Notes under the pieces: generated by a model
What the model saw: the letters and a program-made list of their open reading frames with translations, nothing else
The model's database searches: none
What the model was told of the DNA's origin: nothing
Translations under genes and position numbers: made by a program
DNA from: Rhodobacter sp.
GTDB taxonomy: Bacteria > Pseudomonadota > Alphaproteobacteria > Rhodobacterales > Rhodobacteraceae
Assembly (NCBI GenBank): GCA_020637515.1
Contig: JACKKG010000001.1
Location: 806,001-870,000 of the forward strand
Length of the DNA: 64,000 bases
Reading direction: 5' to 3'
Shown here: in pieces, positions 52,312 to 59,491 of the stretch
How the letters are laid out: the number at the start of each line of letters is the position of its first letter
How positions within the stretch are numbered: the first letter of the stretch is position 1

Positions 52312-52485
52312 ATGGCAGACTACAGCAAATCGGGCGGCCGCAGCGCCCCCGGCAAACAACCCCGCAACAAGACCGAGAACGAGCACCCCAAGGGCAAGCT
52401 GGGCGGTGCCCCTGACAAGGCCGCGCTGCTGGAACGCCTGAAAAAGGCGGCCGAGGCAAAAAAGGGGGCCTACATACGTAACTAG
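52312..52485 (+). CDS. Small basic protein gene, 3' end replaced by an insertion sequence
   Basis: 57 residues from an ATG at 52312, ten bases after the FadR stop. Lys/Gly/Pro-rich, soluble: MADYSKSGGRSAPGKQ, then KAALLERLKKAAEAKK, resembling small conserved proteins of Rhodobacteraceae. The last residues GAYIRN and the TAG come from the insertion sequence left end (52465 on), so the native C-terminus is lost. If the element is removed and one copy of CAAAAAAG kept, the frame would run on past 54489 without an early stop; a TAA at 54508 is off by one base. Native end not clear. Confidence 0.7.
   Translation: MADYSKSGGRSAPGKQPRNKTENEHPKGKLGGAPDKAALLERLKKAAEAKKGAYIRN
52457..52464 (+). repeat. 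8-bp target duplication, left copy
   Basis: CAAAAAAG directly before the left end of the insertion sequence; the same eight bases follow the right end at 54481-54488. Confidence 0.85.
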
Positions 52486-52490
52486 CCAAG

Positions 52491-52526
52491 CTATCAGACG
52501 CGCCCATCCTCCGGCGCGTCTGATAG
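52491..52526. terminator. Terminator inside the insertion sequence
   Basis: CTATCAGACGCGC / GCGCGTCTGATAG form a perfect 13-bp stem with a 10-base loop, directly after the P63C-like gene stop. Confidence 0.8.
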
Positions 52527-52530
52527 CAGA

Positions 52531-53478
52531 TCACTTGTCGCTCGGCTTGAGATACATCACGTACTGCATCGGCTTCTTGCCATAGTGCTGAGCGACCCTT
52601 TGGCGAAGCTCGTGGATATCATCGCAGGTCTTAGCCATACCGATGACCTCCCAACACCGTGAGACCAATTGCCTAACACCAAGGTTCTCGGTGAGCTGGC
52701 GGTGCCAATGGACGCCTGCCGGTGGCTTATTGTTCTTGAGATAGTCTGCTACGTCGGCGTCAAGGGTATCGTAGACCAGTTCGATCACCAACTTTCCCCA
52801 CCACTTTGGGCGGGTTTGCAGTGGGGTTTCCCATCCTGTGAGGCGACCGAATTCCTCCCAAAGTTCGTCTGGGAATGTCTTCTCCCACGCCCGGAGTTCA
52901 TCGGCTATAAAAGCTCGTAGCTTGACCTGCAGGGCATCTTCCGCGCGGTCATACTGATAGCCTGTTGCTTCGTCGATCAGCGCATCAAGGCCAGTCCGTG
53001 TCAGACCGGCAGTCAGCACCGCGCACTTGATGGCAATCTCGCGCTGTCGGTCCGTCAGCGATGCCCCCTCGTAGAGCGCTTGGACGTAGCCCCGACAGAT
53101 CAGCTCGAAGTGCTCTGTAGTCATTCCCCGACCAGTGAACTGCGTCCCGGGTATCGTGAACTCCAAAAGTTCGCCCAGGATTAAGTCACTGTTAATATAC
53201 GATTTTAGTGCCGCAGCGCCAACATAGCTGCCCAGGTTGCCGCTGTCGGCTCCGGACATGGATTTGATCGCAGAGCGTAGAGCTATGACGCGGTCTTCGG
53301 TATTGAGGACGTACACATCCAATTCATCTCCGCCGAGATCAATCTTGCCGCGCCACTTGGCGAATGGCATCCCGCCGTGGATCACGTCTGATGGTGTTAC
53401 CCTCGGCGCAATGGCCTCGACAACGTCCTCAAAAGTCGCGTCGATTGGTTCGATTACGTCTTTCTTCTCGTCAGGCAT
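52531..53478 (-). CDS. P63C-domain-like passenger protein of the insertion sequence
   Basis: 315 residues. The C-terminal 120 residues (LRAWEKTFPDELWEEFGRLTGW, KWWGKLVIELVYDTLDADV, GVHWHRQLTENLGVRQL, IGMAKTCDDIHELRQRVAQHYGK) have the order of P63C proteins found in phages and mobile elements. The N-terminal half (DVIHGGMPFAKWRGKIDLGGDELDVYVLNTEDRVIALRSA) resembles the start of those proteins. It lies after the transposase in the same direction. Its part in transposition or host effect is not known. Confidence 0.6.
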   Translation of the reverse strand: MPDEKKDVIEPIDATFEDVVEAIAPRVTPSDVIHGGMPFAKWRGKIDLGGDELDVYVLNTEDRVIALRSAIKSMSGADSGNLGSYVGAAALKSYINSDLILGELLEFTIPGTQFTGRGMTTEHFELICRGYVQALYEGASLTDRQREIAIKCAVLTAGLTRTGLDALIDEATGYQYDRAEDALQVKLRAFIADELRAWEKTFPDELWEEFGRLTGWETPLQTRPKWWGKLVIELVYDTLDADVADYLKNNKPPAGVHWHRQLTENLGVRQLVSRCWEVIGMAKTCDDIHELRQRVAQHYGKKPMQYVMYLKPSDK

Positions 53479-54397
53479 TGATCAGTCCTTTGTAAGTCAG
53501 CCGCTTTCCAGCCATGCGGTCGATGGTCATTCCGATGAAATCCATAGTGCCGATCTGCGCCGTGTTGTGGCGGAAGGAGAACTCCTTCACATAGCGATGC
53601 AGGTGCTTGGCGCTCATGTAGTGATAGATTCCGATGTAGCCGCGCTTGAGCAGGGACCAGAAGCTTTCGATGCCGTTGGTGTGCGCCATGTCGCGGACGT
53701 ATTCTCCGGCAGAGTGGTTAATGCGGATATGGTTGTAACCAGCGCCAGCTAGGCCGATATAGCCGCCGTGGGTATCGGTGACGATGGTTGCGCCGGCGTT
53801 GCAGTGCTGACGCACAAAGTGCTCAAGGGTCGAAGCCTTGGTGTTCTCAACGACGACCGCGCGGACTTCTCCGGATTGATCGCGGACGCCAACAACTGCG
53901 GTCTTGCCAACCGCACCACGACCGGCGCGAAGTTTCTTATCGGCATGTTTGTTCTTCTCGCGACCACCAACATAGGTTTCATCGACCTGCATCTGACCGT
54001 CCATGTGGTCGTCACGGTCTTTCAGCCAAGTCTCGCGAATACGCTGGGCAAGGAACCATGCGGTTTTCTGAGTGACGCCAAGTTCGCGCGCCATCTGCGT
54101 GCTGGGGATGCCCTTGCGGGCGCTGGTTAGCATGTAGATGGCCAGAAGCCACTTGATCAGTGGGAGACGGCTTTCTGCAAGCACAGTGCCAGTGCGGACG
54201 CTGAAATGCTTGCGACAGTCCTTGCAGCGGTAGGGCATGGGCTTGTGGTCTTTGCACTCGGTCACGCTGACCGAACCGCAGTGACCACAAACAGGCTCAT
54301 TGCCCCAACGCTTTGCCTCAAAGAACTTGCGCGCGGCATCTTCATCCGGGAACTTGCGGAAGAACTCAAAGGTGGAGAGGGTTTCAGGCTTCGACAT
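53471..54397 (-). CDS. IS1595 family transposase
   Basis: 308 residues from an ATG at 54397 with AAGGAG ten bases upstream. An N-terminal zinc ribbon CGHCGSVSVTECKDHK ... CKDCRKHF, helix-turn-helix-like KGIPSTQMARELGVTQKTAWFLAQRIRETW, then the DDE-type core: QVDETYVGGREKNKH, IVTDTHGGY and NGIESFWSLLKRGYIGIYH with the Glu/Asn of ISXO2-like domains. Its end overlaps the passenger start. Confidence 0.94.
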   Translation of the reverse strand: MSKPETLSTFEFFRKFPDEDAARKFFEAKRWGNEPVCGHCGSVSVTECKDHKPMPYRCKDCRKHFSVRTGTVLAESRLPLIKWLLAIYMLTSARKGIPSTQMARELGVTQKTAWFLAQRIRETWLKDRDDHMDGQMQVDETYVGGREKNKHADKKLRAGRGAVGKTAVVGVRDQSGEVRAVVVENTKASTLEHFVRQHCNAGATIVTDTHGGYIGLAGAGYNHIRINHSAGEYVRDMAHTNGIESFWSLLKRGYIGIYHYMSAKHLHRYVKEFSFRHNTAQIGTMDFIGMTIDRMAGKRLTYKGLINA

Positions 54398-54480
54398 GGC
54401 GCAAGCTCCTTCTGCACCATGAATAACATAACTAGCCAAAGTAAGCAAGTGATTTTTGGCTAGTTAAATATGTAGACCCC

Positions 54481-54488
54481 CAAAAAAG
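54481..54488 (+). repeat. 8-bp target duplication, right copy
   Basis: CAAAAAAG directly after the right end of the insertion sequence, equal to 52457-52464. Confidence 0.85.
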
Positions 54489-54508
54489 GGCTGGCCGGCC
54501 CGGCGCAT

Positions 54509-54536
54509 AAAAAAACCCCCGGCACGAAGCCGGGGG
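54509..54536 (-). terminator. Terminator after ccrM
   Basis: On the minus strand CCCCCGGC / GCCGGGGG form an 8-bp stem with a short TTCGT loop, followed by seven T (plus-strand A run at 54509-54515). Confidence 0.92.
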
Positions 54537-54593
54537 ATCAAGTGGCGTCCAGAGCTTGGGGTTCCGGACGCTGGCGGTAAACTTGGGGTGGCG

Positions 54594-55703
54594 TCAGGCG
54601 TCGCGGGCCATTTCGGACCGGATCTGCTGACGCAGGATGTCGATGGGGATCAATTGCCCGTCGCGCTTGAATTGCCAATAGGTCCAGCCGTTGCACGAGG
54701 GCGCACCCTCGAGCGCGGCACCCACCTGGTGGATCGAGCCGCGGTGCGTCTCGCTGACCAGCGATCCGTCGGCGCGCACCTTGGCGGGCTTGCCGCGGGG
54801 CGAAACCAGCACTTCGCCGGGCCTGAGCATCCCGCGTTCGACCAACTGGCCGAAGGGCACGCGCGGCTCGGCGCGTTTCGACGAGGTCGTCTCGAGCGCC
54901 GAGGAATCCAGTGCGCGCACCTTGGCCAACCGTTTGGTGGCGGCGGCGCGGTAGGCGTCCTCGCGCTCGATGCCGATGAAATGGCGGCCCAGCATCTTGG
55001 CCACGGCGCCGGTGGTGCCGGTGCCAAAGAACGGGTCCAGCACCACGTCGCCCGGGTTCGTCGTGCCGATCAGCACGCGGTGCAGCAGGCTTTCGGGCTT
55101 TTGCGTCGGATGCGCCTTGTTTCCGTCGTCGTCCTTGAGCCGCTCGTGCCCGGTGCAGATCGGCAGCACCCAGTCCGAGCGCATCTGCGTGCCCTCGTTC
55201 AGGGCTTTCAGCGCCTCATAGTTGAACGTGTATTTCGATGTCTCGGCCTTTGACGCCCAGATCAGCGTTTCATGCGCGTTGGTCAGGCGCTTGCCCTTGA
55301 AGTTGGGCATCGGGTTCGACTTGCGCCAGATGACATCGTTCAGCACCCAATATCCTGCGTCCTGCAACGCCGCGCCGACGCGAAAGATGTTGTGATAGCT
55401 GCCGATGACCCAGATCGCGCCGTCGGGTTTCAACAGGCGGCGCGCGGCCTTCAGCCAGTCGCGCGTGAACTGGTCATAGGCGGCGAAACTGGCGAACTGG
55501 TCCCAGTGATCGGTCACCGCGTCCACCGCCGAATTGTCCGGCCGGTGAAGCGCGCCCTTCAGCTGAAGGTTGTAGGGCGGGTCCGCAAAGATCAGGTCCA
55601 CGCTGCCCGCGGGCAACGCATTCATGAGCTCGATGCAATCACCCGCAAGAATCTGGTCGAGCGGAAGCGTGTCAGCCTCCGGCGCCCGGGTCTTGGTTGC
55701 CAT
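54594..55703 (-). CDS. ccrM: CcrM-type adenine-N6 DNA methyltransferase (GANTC)
   Basis: 369 residues. Catalytic motif DPPYNLQLKG (motif IV, DPPY), SAM motif DPFFGTGTTGAVAKMLGRHFIGIE, and the C-terminal SRA-like extension (VPFGQLVERGMLRPGEVL ... APSCNGWTYWQF) that sets CcrM apart from other beta-class enzymes. It methylates A in GANTC and takes part in cell-cycle control in alphaproteobacteria. Three GANTC sites lie in its upstream region. rnhB is directly upstream on the same strand. Confidence 0.96.
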   Translation of the reverse strand: MATKTRAPEADTLPLDQILAGDCIELMNALPAGSVDLIFADPPYNLQLKGALHRPDNSAVDAVTDHWDQFASFAAYDQFTRDWLKAARRLLKPDGAIWVIGSYHNIFRVGAALQDAGYWVLNDVIWRKSNPMPNFKGKRLTNAHETLIWASKAETSKYTFNYEALKALNEGTQMRSDWVLPICTGHERLKDDDGNKAHPTQKPESLLHRVLIGTTNPGDVVLDPFFGTGTTGAVAKMLGRHFIGIEREDAYRAAATKRLAKVRALDSSALETTSSKRAEPRVPFGQLVERGMLRPGEVLVSPRGKPAKVRADGSLVSETHRGSIHQVGAALEGAPSCNGWTYWQFKRDGQLIPIDILRQQIRSEMARDA

Positions 55704-55760
55704 GTCTGCCTCGTTCGGGCGCCGTCTTGTGTTTCGCGGCGCTCCGTTACACGCAAAGAT

Positions 55761-55798
55761 GATTCAATCCAGAGTCCACGTCAATTCCTTTTTGAATC
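55761..55798. promoter_or_regulatory. Three GANTC methylation sites in the ccrM leader
   Basis: GATTC 55761-55765, GAGTC 55772-55776 and GAATC 55794-55798, all within 38 bases between rnhB and ccrM. Site density is far above chance. In Caulobacter the methylation state of the ccrM leader controls its own expression; the same may hold here. Confidence 0.6.
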
Positions 55799-55808
55799 AG
55801 CGCGTTAT

Positions 55809-56435
55809 TTAATGTTCTTCACACAATATCTTGCGCACCGGGGCAAAGGTCCGCCTATGATGTGGGGTCACGCCCAGGTCGCGCAGCGCCGCGCGATGTC
55901 CGGCCGAGGGGTATCCCGCGTTTTTTTCCCAGCCATATCCGGGGTTTGCCAGTGAAAGTTCACGCATTATCGCGTCGCGTTCGACCTTTGCCAGGATCGA
56001 GGCGGCGGCGATCGACAGGCTGCGCGCGTCGCCCTTGACCACGGTCTGGGCGGGGATCGTCAAGCCCTTGGGCAGGCGGTTGCCGTCGATCAGCGCGTGT
56101 TCGGCCGCCGGGGTCAGGGCGTCCAGCGCGCGGCGCATCGCCAGGTGGCTGGCCTGAAGGATGTTGAGGGTGTCGATCTCCTCGACGCTGGCATGGGCGA
56201 TGGCCCAGGCGACGGCAGTGTCGCGGATCGCGGCGGCCAGACGGGTGCGCGCGGCCTCGGTCAGGCGCTTGCTGTCGTCGATGCCGGGCGGGATGCGGCC
56301 CGGATCGAGGATCACGGCGGCGGCAGAGACCGGGCCGGCCAGCGGACCGCGGCCGACCTCGTCCACGCCGGCAACCAGGCGCAGGCCGGTCGCGGTTTCC
56401 AGGCTGAAATCGGGGGTGATGCGAGCAGGCGCCAT
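55809..56435 (-). CDS. rnhB: Ribonuclease HII
   Basis: 208 residues from an ATG at 56435. Acidic catalytic residues: GVDEVGRGPLAGPVSAAAV (Asp-Glu), DDSKRLTEAAR, DGNRLPKGL with Asp, and SIAAASILAKVERD. It removes ribonucleotides from DNA-RNA hybrids. It lies 106 bases before ccrM and shares its direction. Confidence 0.95.
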   Translation of the reverse strand: MAPARITPDFSLETATGLRLVAGVDEVGRGPLAGPVSAAAVILDPGRIPPGIDDSKRLTEAARTRLAAAIRDTAVAWAIAHASVEEIDTLNILQASHLAMRRALDALTPAAEHALIDGNRLPKGLTIPAQTVVKGDARSLSIAAASILAKVERDAIMRELSLANPGYGWEKNAGYPSAGHRAALRDLGVTPHHRRTFAPVRKILCEEH

Positions 56436-56473
56436 ACAGTCTTGAACCACGCGCACCGGGCCCGGGCAAGAGC

Positions 56474-56499
56474 GGGGGCGAGCCTTGCGGCCCGCCCCC
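56474..56499. other. GC-rich hairpin upstream of rnhB
   Basis: GGGGGCG / CGCCCCC form a 7-bp stem with a 12-base loop about 40 bases before the rnhB start. No T run; role unclear, possibly an end for the small secreted protein gene beyond it. Confidence 0.4.
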
Positions 56500-56647
56500 T
56501 TCCCGGCTGGGGGGCCGGGACCGTCCTGGAGTGCCGTCGCGCGTCAAGTCGGAACCAGTAACCAGCCCACTCGCATCGGCACGACTTTGAAAGGGATTCG
56601 TGAAGAAAGGATTTCGTCAGTTGGCGCGGGACACTCCAGGATGTTCC

Positions 56648-57319
56648 TCAACGGCGGCGATAGCCCGCGTCCTCGAGGCAGCGCGCGTTGTAGATGCGGT
56701 CGCCATCGGTCGAGGTCACGCGGCATTCCCCGGGCAGGTCGCGCAGGCCCTCGTTACGCAGGCAGCTGGACCAGTAGCCCGCGACGCGGCGGCCGTTCTG
56801 GCGATAGTGCATCTCGCACGAGTCGGGCAACCAGGCGTGGTGGCCATGGCGCGGCGGCGACATGCGCGGCGGCTCGGCCCGGGGCGGGTCGTAGCGCGGC
56901 GGATCGGCGCGGCGCATGGAGCCTCCGCGATACCCGGCCTGATACATGCAGTCGGCGACATAGCCGGTGCGGTTGCGGCCCTGGTAGCGGAATTCATAGC
57001 GGCACTGGTTGGGCAGGCCCTGATAGCCCGCGCGGTTCAGGCACCGGCCGTTGTAGACATCGACATTGCGCCAGTCGATCCGCACCGTTTCCAGGCACTC
57101 GTCGGGCAGCATCCAGCGCCCGGCATAGGACGGGCGGTTGTTCTCGTCGATGGCGTGGACGATGGCGCCGATGACGATCGCGCCGGCGATGAACCGGAAG
57201 AGGTCGGCATCGTCGGCCCTGGCCTGCTGGGGCGTGGTGGCGAATCCGGCCAGGGCGACCGCCCCGGCAGCGAGGGCCATGGTCAGCCGTCGCGGAAGAA
57301 GGGGGAGAGCAAAGCGCAT
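56648..57319 (-). CDS. Periplasmic protein of four two-cysteine repeats (unknown function)
   Basis: 223 residues from an ATG at 57319 (AAAGG eight bases upstream). A signal peptide (residues 1-35, ALAAGAVALAGFATTPQQARA) and a weak hydrophobic stretch (IAGAIVIGAIVHA) precede the repeats. Cys75-Cys93, Cys106-Cys124, Cys168-Cys186 are each 18 apart and Cys199-Cys214 is 15 apart; each unit begins LP(D/N/G)xC and ends C(L/M)xxxG(Y/L). A Pro-rich linker (residues 138-160, DPPRYDPPRAEPP) splits units 2 and 3. The eight Cys suggest disulfides in an oxidising compartment. No family recognised. Confidence 0.85.
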   Translation of the reverse strand: MRFALPLLPRRLTMALAAGAVALAGFATTPQQARADDADLFRFIAGAIVIGAIVHAIDENNRPSYAGRWMLPDECLETVRIDWRNVDVYNGRCLNRAGYQGLPNQCRYEFRYQGRNRTGYVADCMYQAGYRGGSMRRADPPRYDPPRAEPPRMSPPRHGHHAWLPDSCEMHYRQNGRRVAGYWSSCLRNEGLRDLPGECRVTSTDGDRIYNARCLEDAGYRRR

Positions 57320-57441
57320 GGCAGCAACCTTTCTGCGTGACACGAAAGCGGGGGACGGGTGGCACCCCTGTGTGTCGGGGTCGGCGCCGTCATGGTTCAA
57401 CCTTGGGACCCGCCCCCGCTGACAGGCAATAGCGCGCCCCG

Positions 57442-57454
57442 GTTATCCGATAAC
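57442..57454. promoter_or_regulatory. Palindrome between two divergent secreted-protein genes
   Basis: GTTATC-C-GATAAC is a perfect 13-base palindrome in the 238-base gap between genes starting at 57319 (minus) and 57558 (plus). A candidate operator shared by both. Confidence 0.4.
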
Positions 57455-57557
57455 GCGCCGCGCCGGTGTCGGCCCGGACGCGGCGATATTGCATAGCAGC
57501 GGCAGCATGGGCATGGTCTGGGCAAGCGACGGACTCAGCCGTGCAAGGACCACGACG

Positions 57558-57851
57558 ATGCGAACCAAAACCCTATCCCTGGCGCTGGGCGCCCTGATGG
57601 CGATGGCATTGCCCGCCCAGGCGGCCTGTTACGCCGATTATCGCGCCCAGCAGCAAAGCCCGGTGCGGTTCCATTACGGCATTGCGCAGATTTCGGACGG
57701 GGCCTGTGGCAGCACCGGCGCCGCCGCAAACGAGTTGCGCGCCCGTCTGGCGCGGAACGGCTGGACCTTGGTCGATGTTTTGTCCACATTCAGGGATGAT
57801 GGACTGGCGTCGAGGCGGGGCAATGCCGGACAATACTTCCTCCGTTACTGA
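57558..57851 (+). CDS. Small secreted protein of unknown function
   Basis: 97 residues from an ATG at 57558 with AAGGA nine bases upstream. Signal peptide MRTKTLSLALGALMAMALPAQAA, then a compact domain with two Cys (CYADYRAQQQSP, DGACGSTGAA) and a Trp/Phe end (WTLVDVLSTFRDDG, AGQYFLRY). Proteins of this pattern occur in Rhodobacteraceae. Its last 29 bases overlap the start of the winged-helix membrane gene. Confidence 0.8.
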   Translation: MRTKTLSLALGALMAMALPAQAACYADYRAQQQSPVRFHYGIAQISDGACGSTGAAANELRARLARNGWTLVDVLSTFRDDGLASRRGNAGQYFLRY

Positions 57852-58527
57852 TCTGACACGCGCGGGAACGCGCGCGGTCTATCTGGGGCTGGCCGCCATC
57901 GTCGCCATTCTGGCGCTGGCGGCCTTTCTGCTGTTCCTGAACCTGCCCGACACCAACGCCTTCAACGCGCGTGTCACCCAGATTTTCGCCGAGAACGCCA
58001 ACCTGACCCAGGACGCCGAATTGCGCCTGCTCGAGATTCTGGCGCAGTCCGGCACCACCTTTACCGAAGTTCTGGTCAGCTACCGCGCGGTGATCTTCGT
58101 GCTGATCGTCTTTGCCAGCCTGCTGCTGATTACCGCGCTGGTGCTGGTGCTGGCGCTGATCGTGCTGAACCGGCGCCTGGCCGTGGTGCAAAAGTCGGGG
58201 ATTCAGGTGTCGTCGCTGGTGATCTCGCGCGGCGAGCGCAAGGTTTATCTGAACGACATGGAGTTCAACCTGACCGAGGCCGCGGTCGAGGCCCTGGCCG
58301 TGCTGGCCGAGGCCCGCATGGATGACGAGATGATGACCGGCGCCTCGCTGGAATCGGTGATCTCGGGCCGGCGCGAGGCCGATTGCGACGAAGCCGCCGG
58401 CGCAACCCGGATCAAGCGGCTGCGCGATTCGCTGGGCAACCAGATGGTCAGCGAACTGCTGGTCCGCAACATTCCCCGCCAGGGCTATATGCTGGCGGTC
58501 GAGAAAGACGTCATCCGGATGATCTGA
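57823..58527 (+). CDS. Membrane-anchored winged-helix DNA-binding protein
   Basis: 234 residues from an ATG at 57823. Two membrane helices (residues about 19-40 and 89-116) with a periplasmic loop of some 48 residues between, then a cytoplasmic C-terminal winged helix of the OmpR/PhoB (Trans_reg_C) kind: KVYLNDMEFNLTEAAVEALAVLAEA, GATRIKRLRDSLGNQMV and NIPRQGYMLAVE. This order is the reverse of ToxR/CadC (DNA-binding first). The small secreted protein gene overlaps its start. It could sense something in the envelope and act on DNA at the membrane; no target known. Confidence 0.82.
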   Translation: MPDNTSSVTDLTRAGTRAVYLGLAAIVAILALAAFLLFLNLPDTNAFNARVTQIFAENANLTQDAELRLLEILAQSGTTFTEVLVSYRAVIFVLIVFASLLLITALVLVLALIVLNRRLAVVQKSGIQVSSLVISRGERKVYLNDMEFNLTEAAVEALAVLAEARMDDEMMTGASLESVISGRREADCDEAAGATRIKRLRDSLGNQMVSELLVRNIPRQGYMLAVEKDVIRMI

Positions 58528-59383
58528 CCTGCCGGGCCTGGTCCAGGATGGACGGCCATGCCTGGCCGGTGAAATCGTCGTGCCCGTCGCCCCCGGGATT
58601 GCGATCAAAGGCGCCGCGCATCATGGCCAGCATTTCCTGCGACAGGCAATCGGTCAGGAACCCGCCCGTCCAGTCAAAGGCGGCGTGCATGTCGGCGACC
58701 GAGGTGTTCCGACGCAGGCAGCTGTCCAGAGCCGACGCGGAAAGCGGCGTCGTCACCTCGAACAGGACCGAGTTGAAGTCGCTGTGCCCGGCATAGGCCA
58801 CATGATCCCGCAGCTTGAACATGGTGCTGGCGATCCAGGGGTTCTTGTAGAACATGTAATCCTGCTGGACGATCAGTCCGCCCTGCGCGACATGCGGCAG
58901 GAAGTTCAGCACCAGATGGTCGTTGATGGCCCAGGATTTGGACAGGTCGATGAACAGCAGCGCGATCGGGCCGGTGGTCCAGCGGGCCTTGCGGATATCG
59001 GCCTTGGTGGACACGACGTTGTAGTCCCGGGTCAGGGATTGAAACAGCGGGTAGATGTCCAGCCCGTCGAACTTCGGATGTCCGCGCGCATACAGGAACT
59101 TCTCTTTCTGCCCCTCGGACGCGCTGAACAGATCGAAGCTCTGGATCGGCGGTCTCTGTCCCTGGTTCATCGCCACCCCGCATCCCAGCGCCGAGGTCGA
59201 TCCCCCCATGAACGGGCCCAGGTCCACCAGGGCACCGCGCGAGAAATCGGTCATGGCGGCCAGGAAGGCCAGCATCCGCTGTTCCTCGACCGAGAGCATC
59301 GTGGGGAACTGCCGGATCGCTTGCGGCAGCGGGAAGGATCGGGATTTCCAGGGTTTGGTCGCCAGGAAGTCTGCCAGTGACAC
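58511..59383 (-). CDS. SAM-dependent methyltransferase-like protein (class I, MTase_24-like)
   Basis: 290 residues. SAM motif I LVDLGPFMGGSTSALG near residue 53-68, an acidic strand-two end in IQSFDLFSAS, and LLFIDLSKSWAINDHLVLNFLPHVAQGGLIVQQD, the metal-binding-like part of class I enzymes related to cephalosporin hydroxylase and macrocin O-methyltransferase. Its substrate is unknown. It converges with the winged-helix gene, overlapping by 17 bases. Confidence 0.75.
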   Translation of the reverse strand: MSLADFLATKPWKSRSFPLPQAIRQFPTMLSVEEQRMLAFLAAMTDFSRGALVDLGPFMGGSTSALGCGVAMNQGQRPPIQSFDLFSASEGQKEKFLYARGHPKFDGLDIYPLFQSLTRDYNVVSTKADIRKARWTTGPIALLFIDLSKSWAINDHLVLNFLPHVAQGGLIVQQDYMFYKNPWIASTMFKLRDHVAYAGHSDFNSVLFEVTTPLSASALDSCLRRNTSVADMHAAFDWTGGFLTDCLSQEMLAMMRGAFDRNPGGDGHDDFTGQAWPSILDQARQVRSSG

Positions 59384-59454
59384 CGTCGTAGACCCCGCGC
59401 CTGTGAATCGGGCCGACGCTATACCCCGCCGGTGCCCCGGTCAACCAAGGCGCG

Positions 59455-59482
59455 AAAGGGGCCGTCGCGCAACGGCCCCTTT
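59455..59482. terminator. Terminator between the methyltransferase-like gene and the CoaBC-like gene
   Basis: AAAGGGGCCGT / ACGGCCCCTTT form a perfect 11-bp stem with a CGCGCA loop, ending in TTT; directly after the CoaBC-like gene stop at 59492. Confidence 0.85.
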
Positions 59483-59491
59483 GCTCTGCCC

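Larger units (their letters stand above)
52465..54480. mobile_element. IS1595-family insertion sequence with passenger gene, complete, 2,016 bp
   Basis: Ends begin GGGGCCTACATACGTAACTAG (left) and, on the other strand, GGGGTCTACATATTTAACTAG (right): 25 bases with three mismatches, TAACTAGCCAA shared. Flanked by the 8-bp direct repeat CAAAAAAG, the length normal for IS1595. Inside, both genes read leftward: transposase 53471-54397 and a P63C-like passenger 52531-53478, overlapping by eight bases. An inner palindrome TAACTAGCCAAA / TTTGGCTAGTTA (54429-54466) lies near the right end. Base composition is clearly lower in G+C than the neighbours, pointing to recent arrival. Confidence 0.93.
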
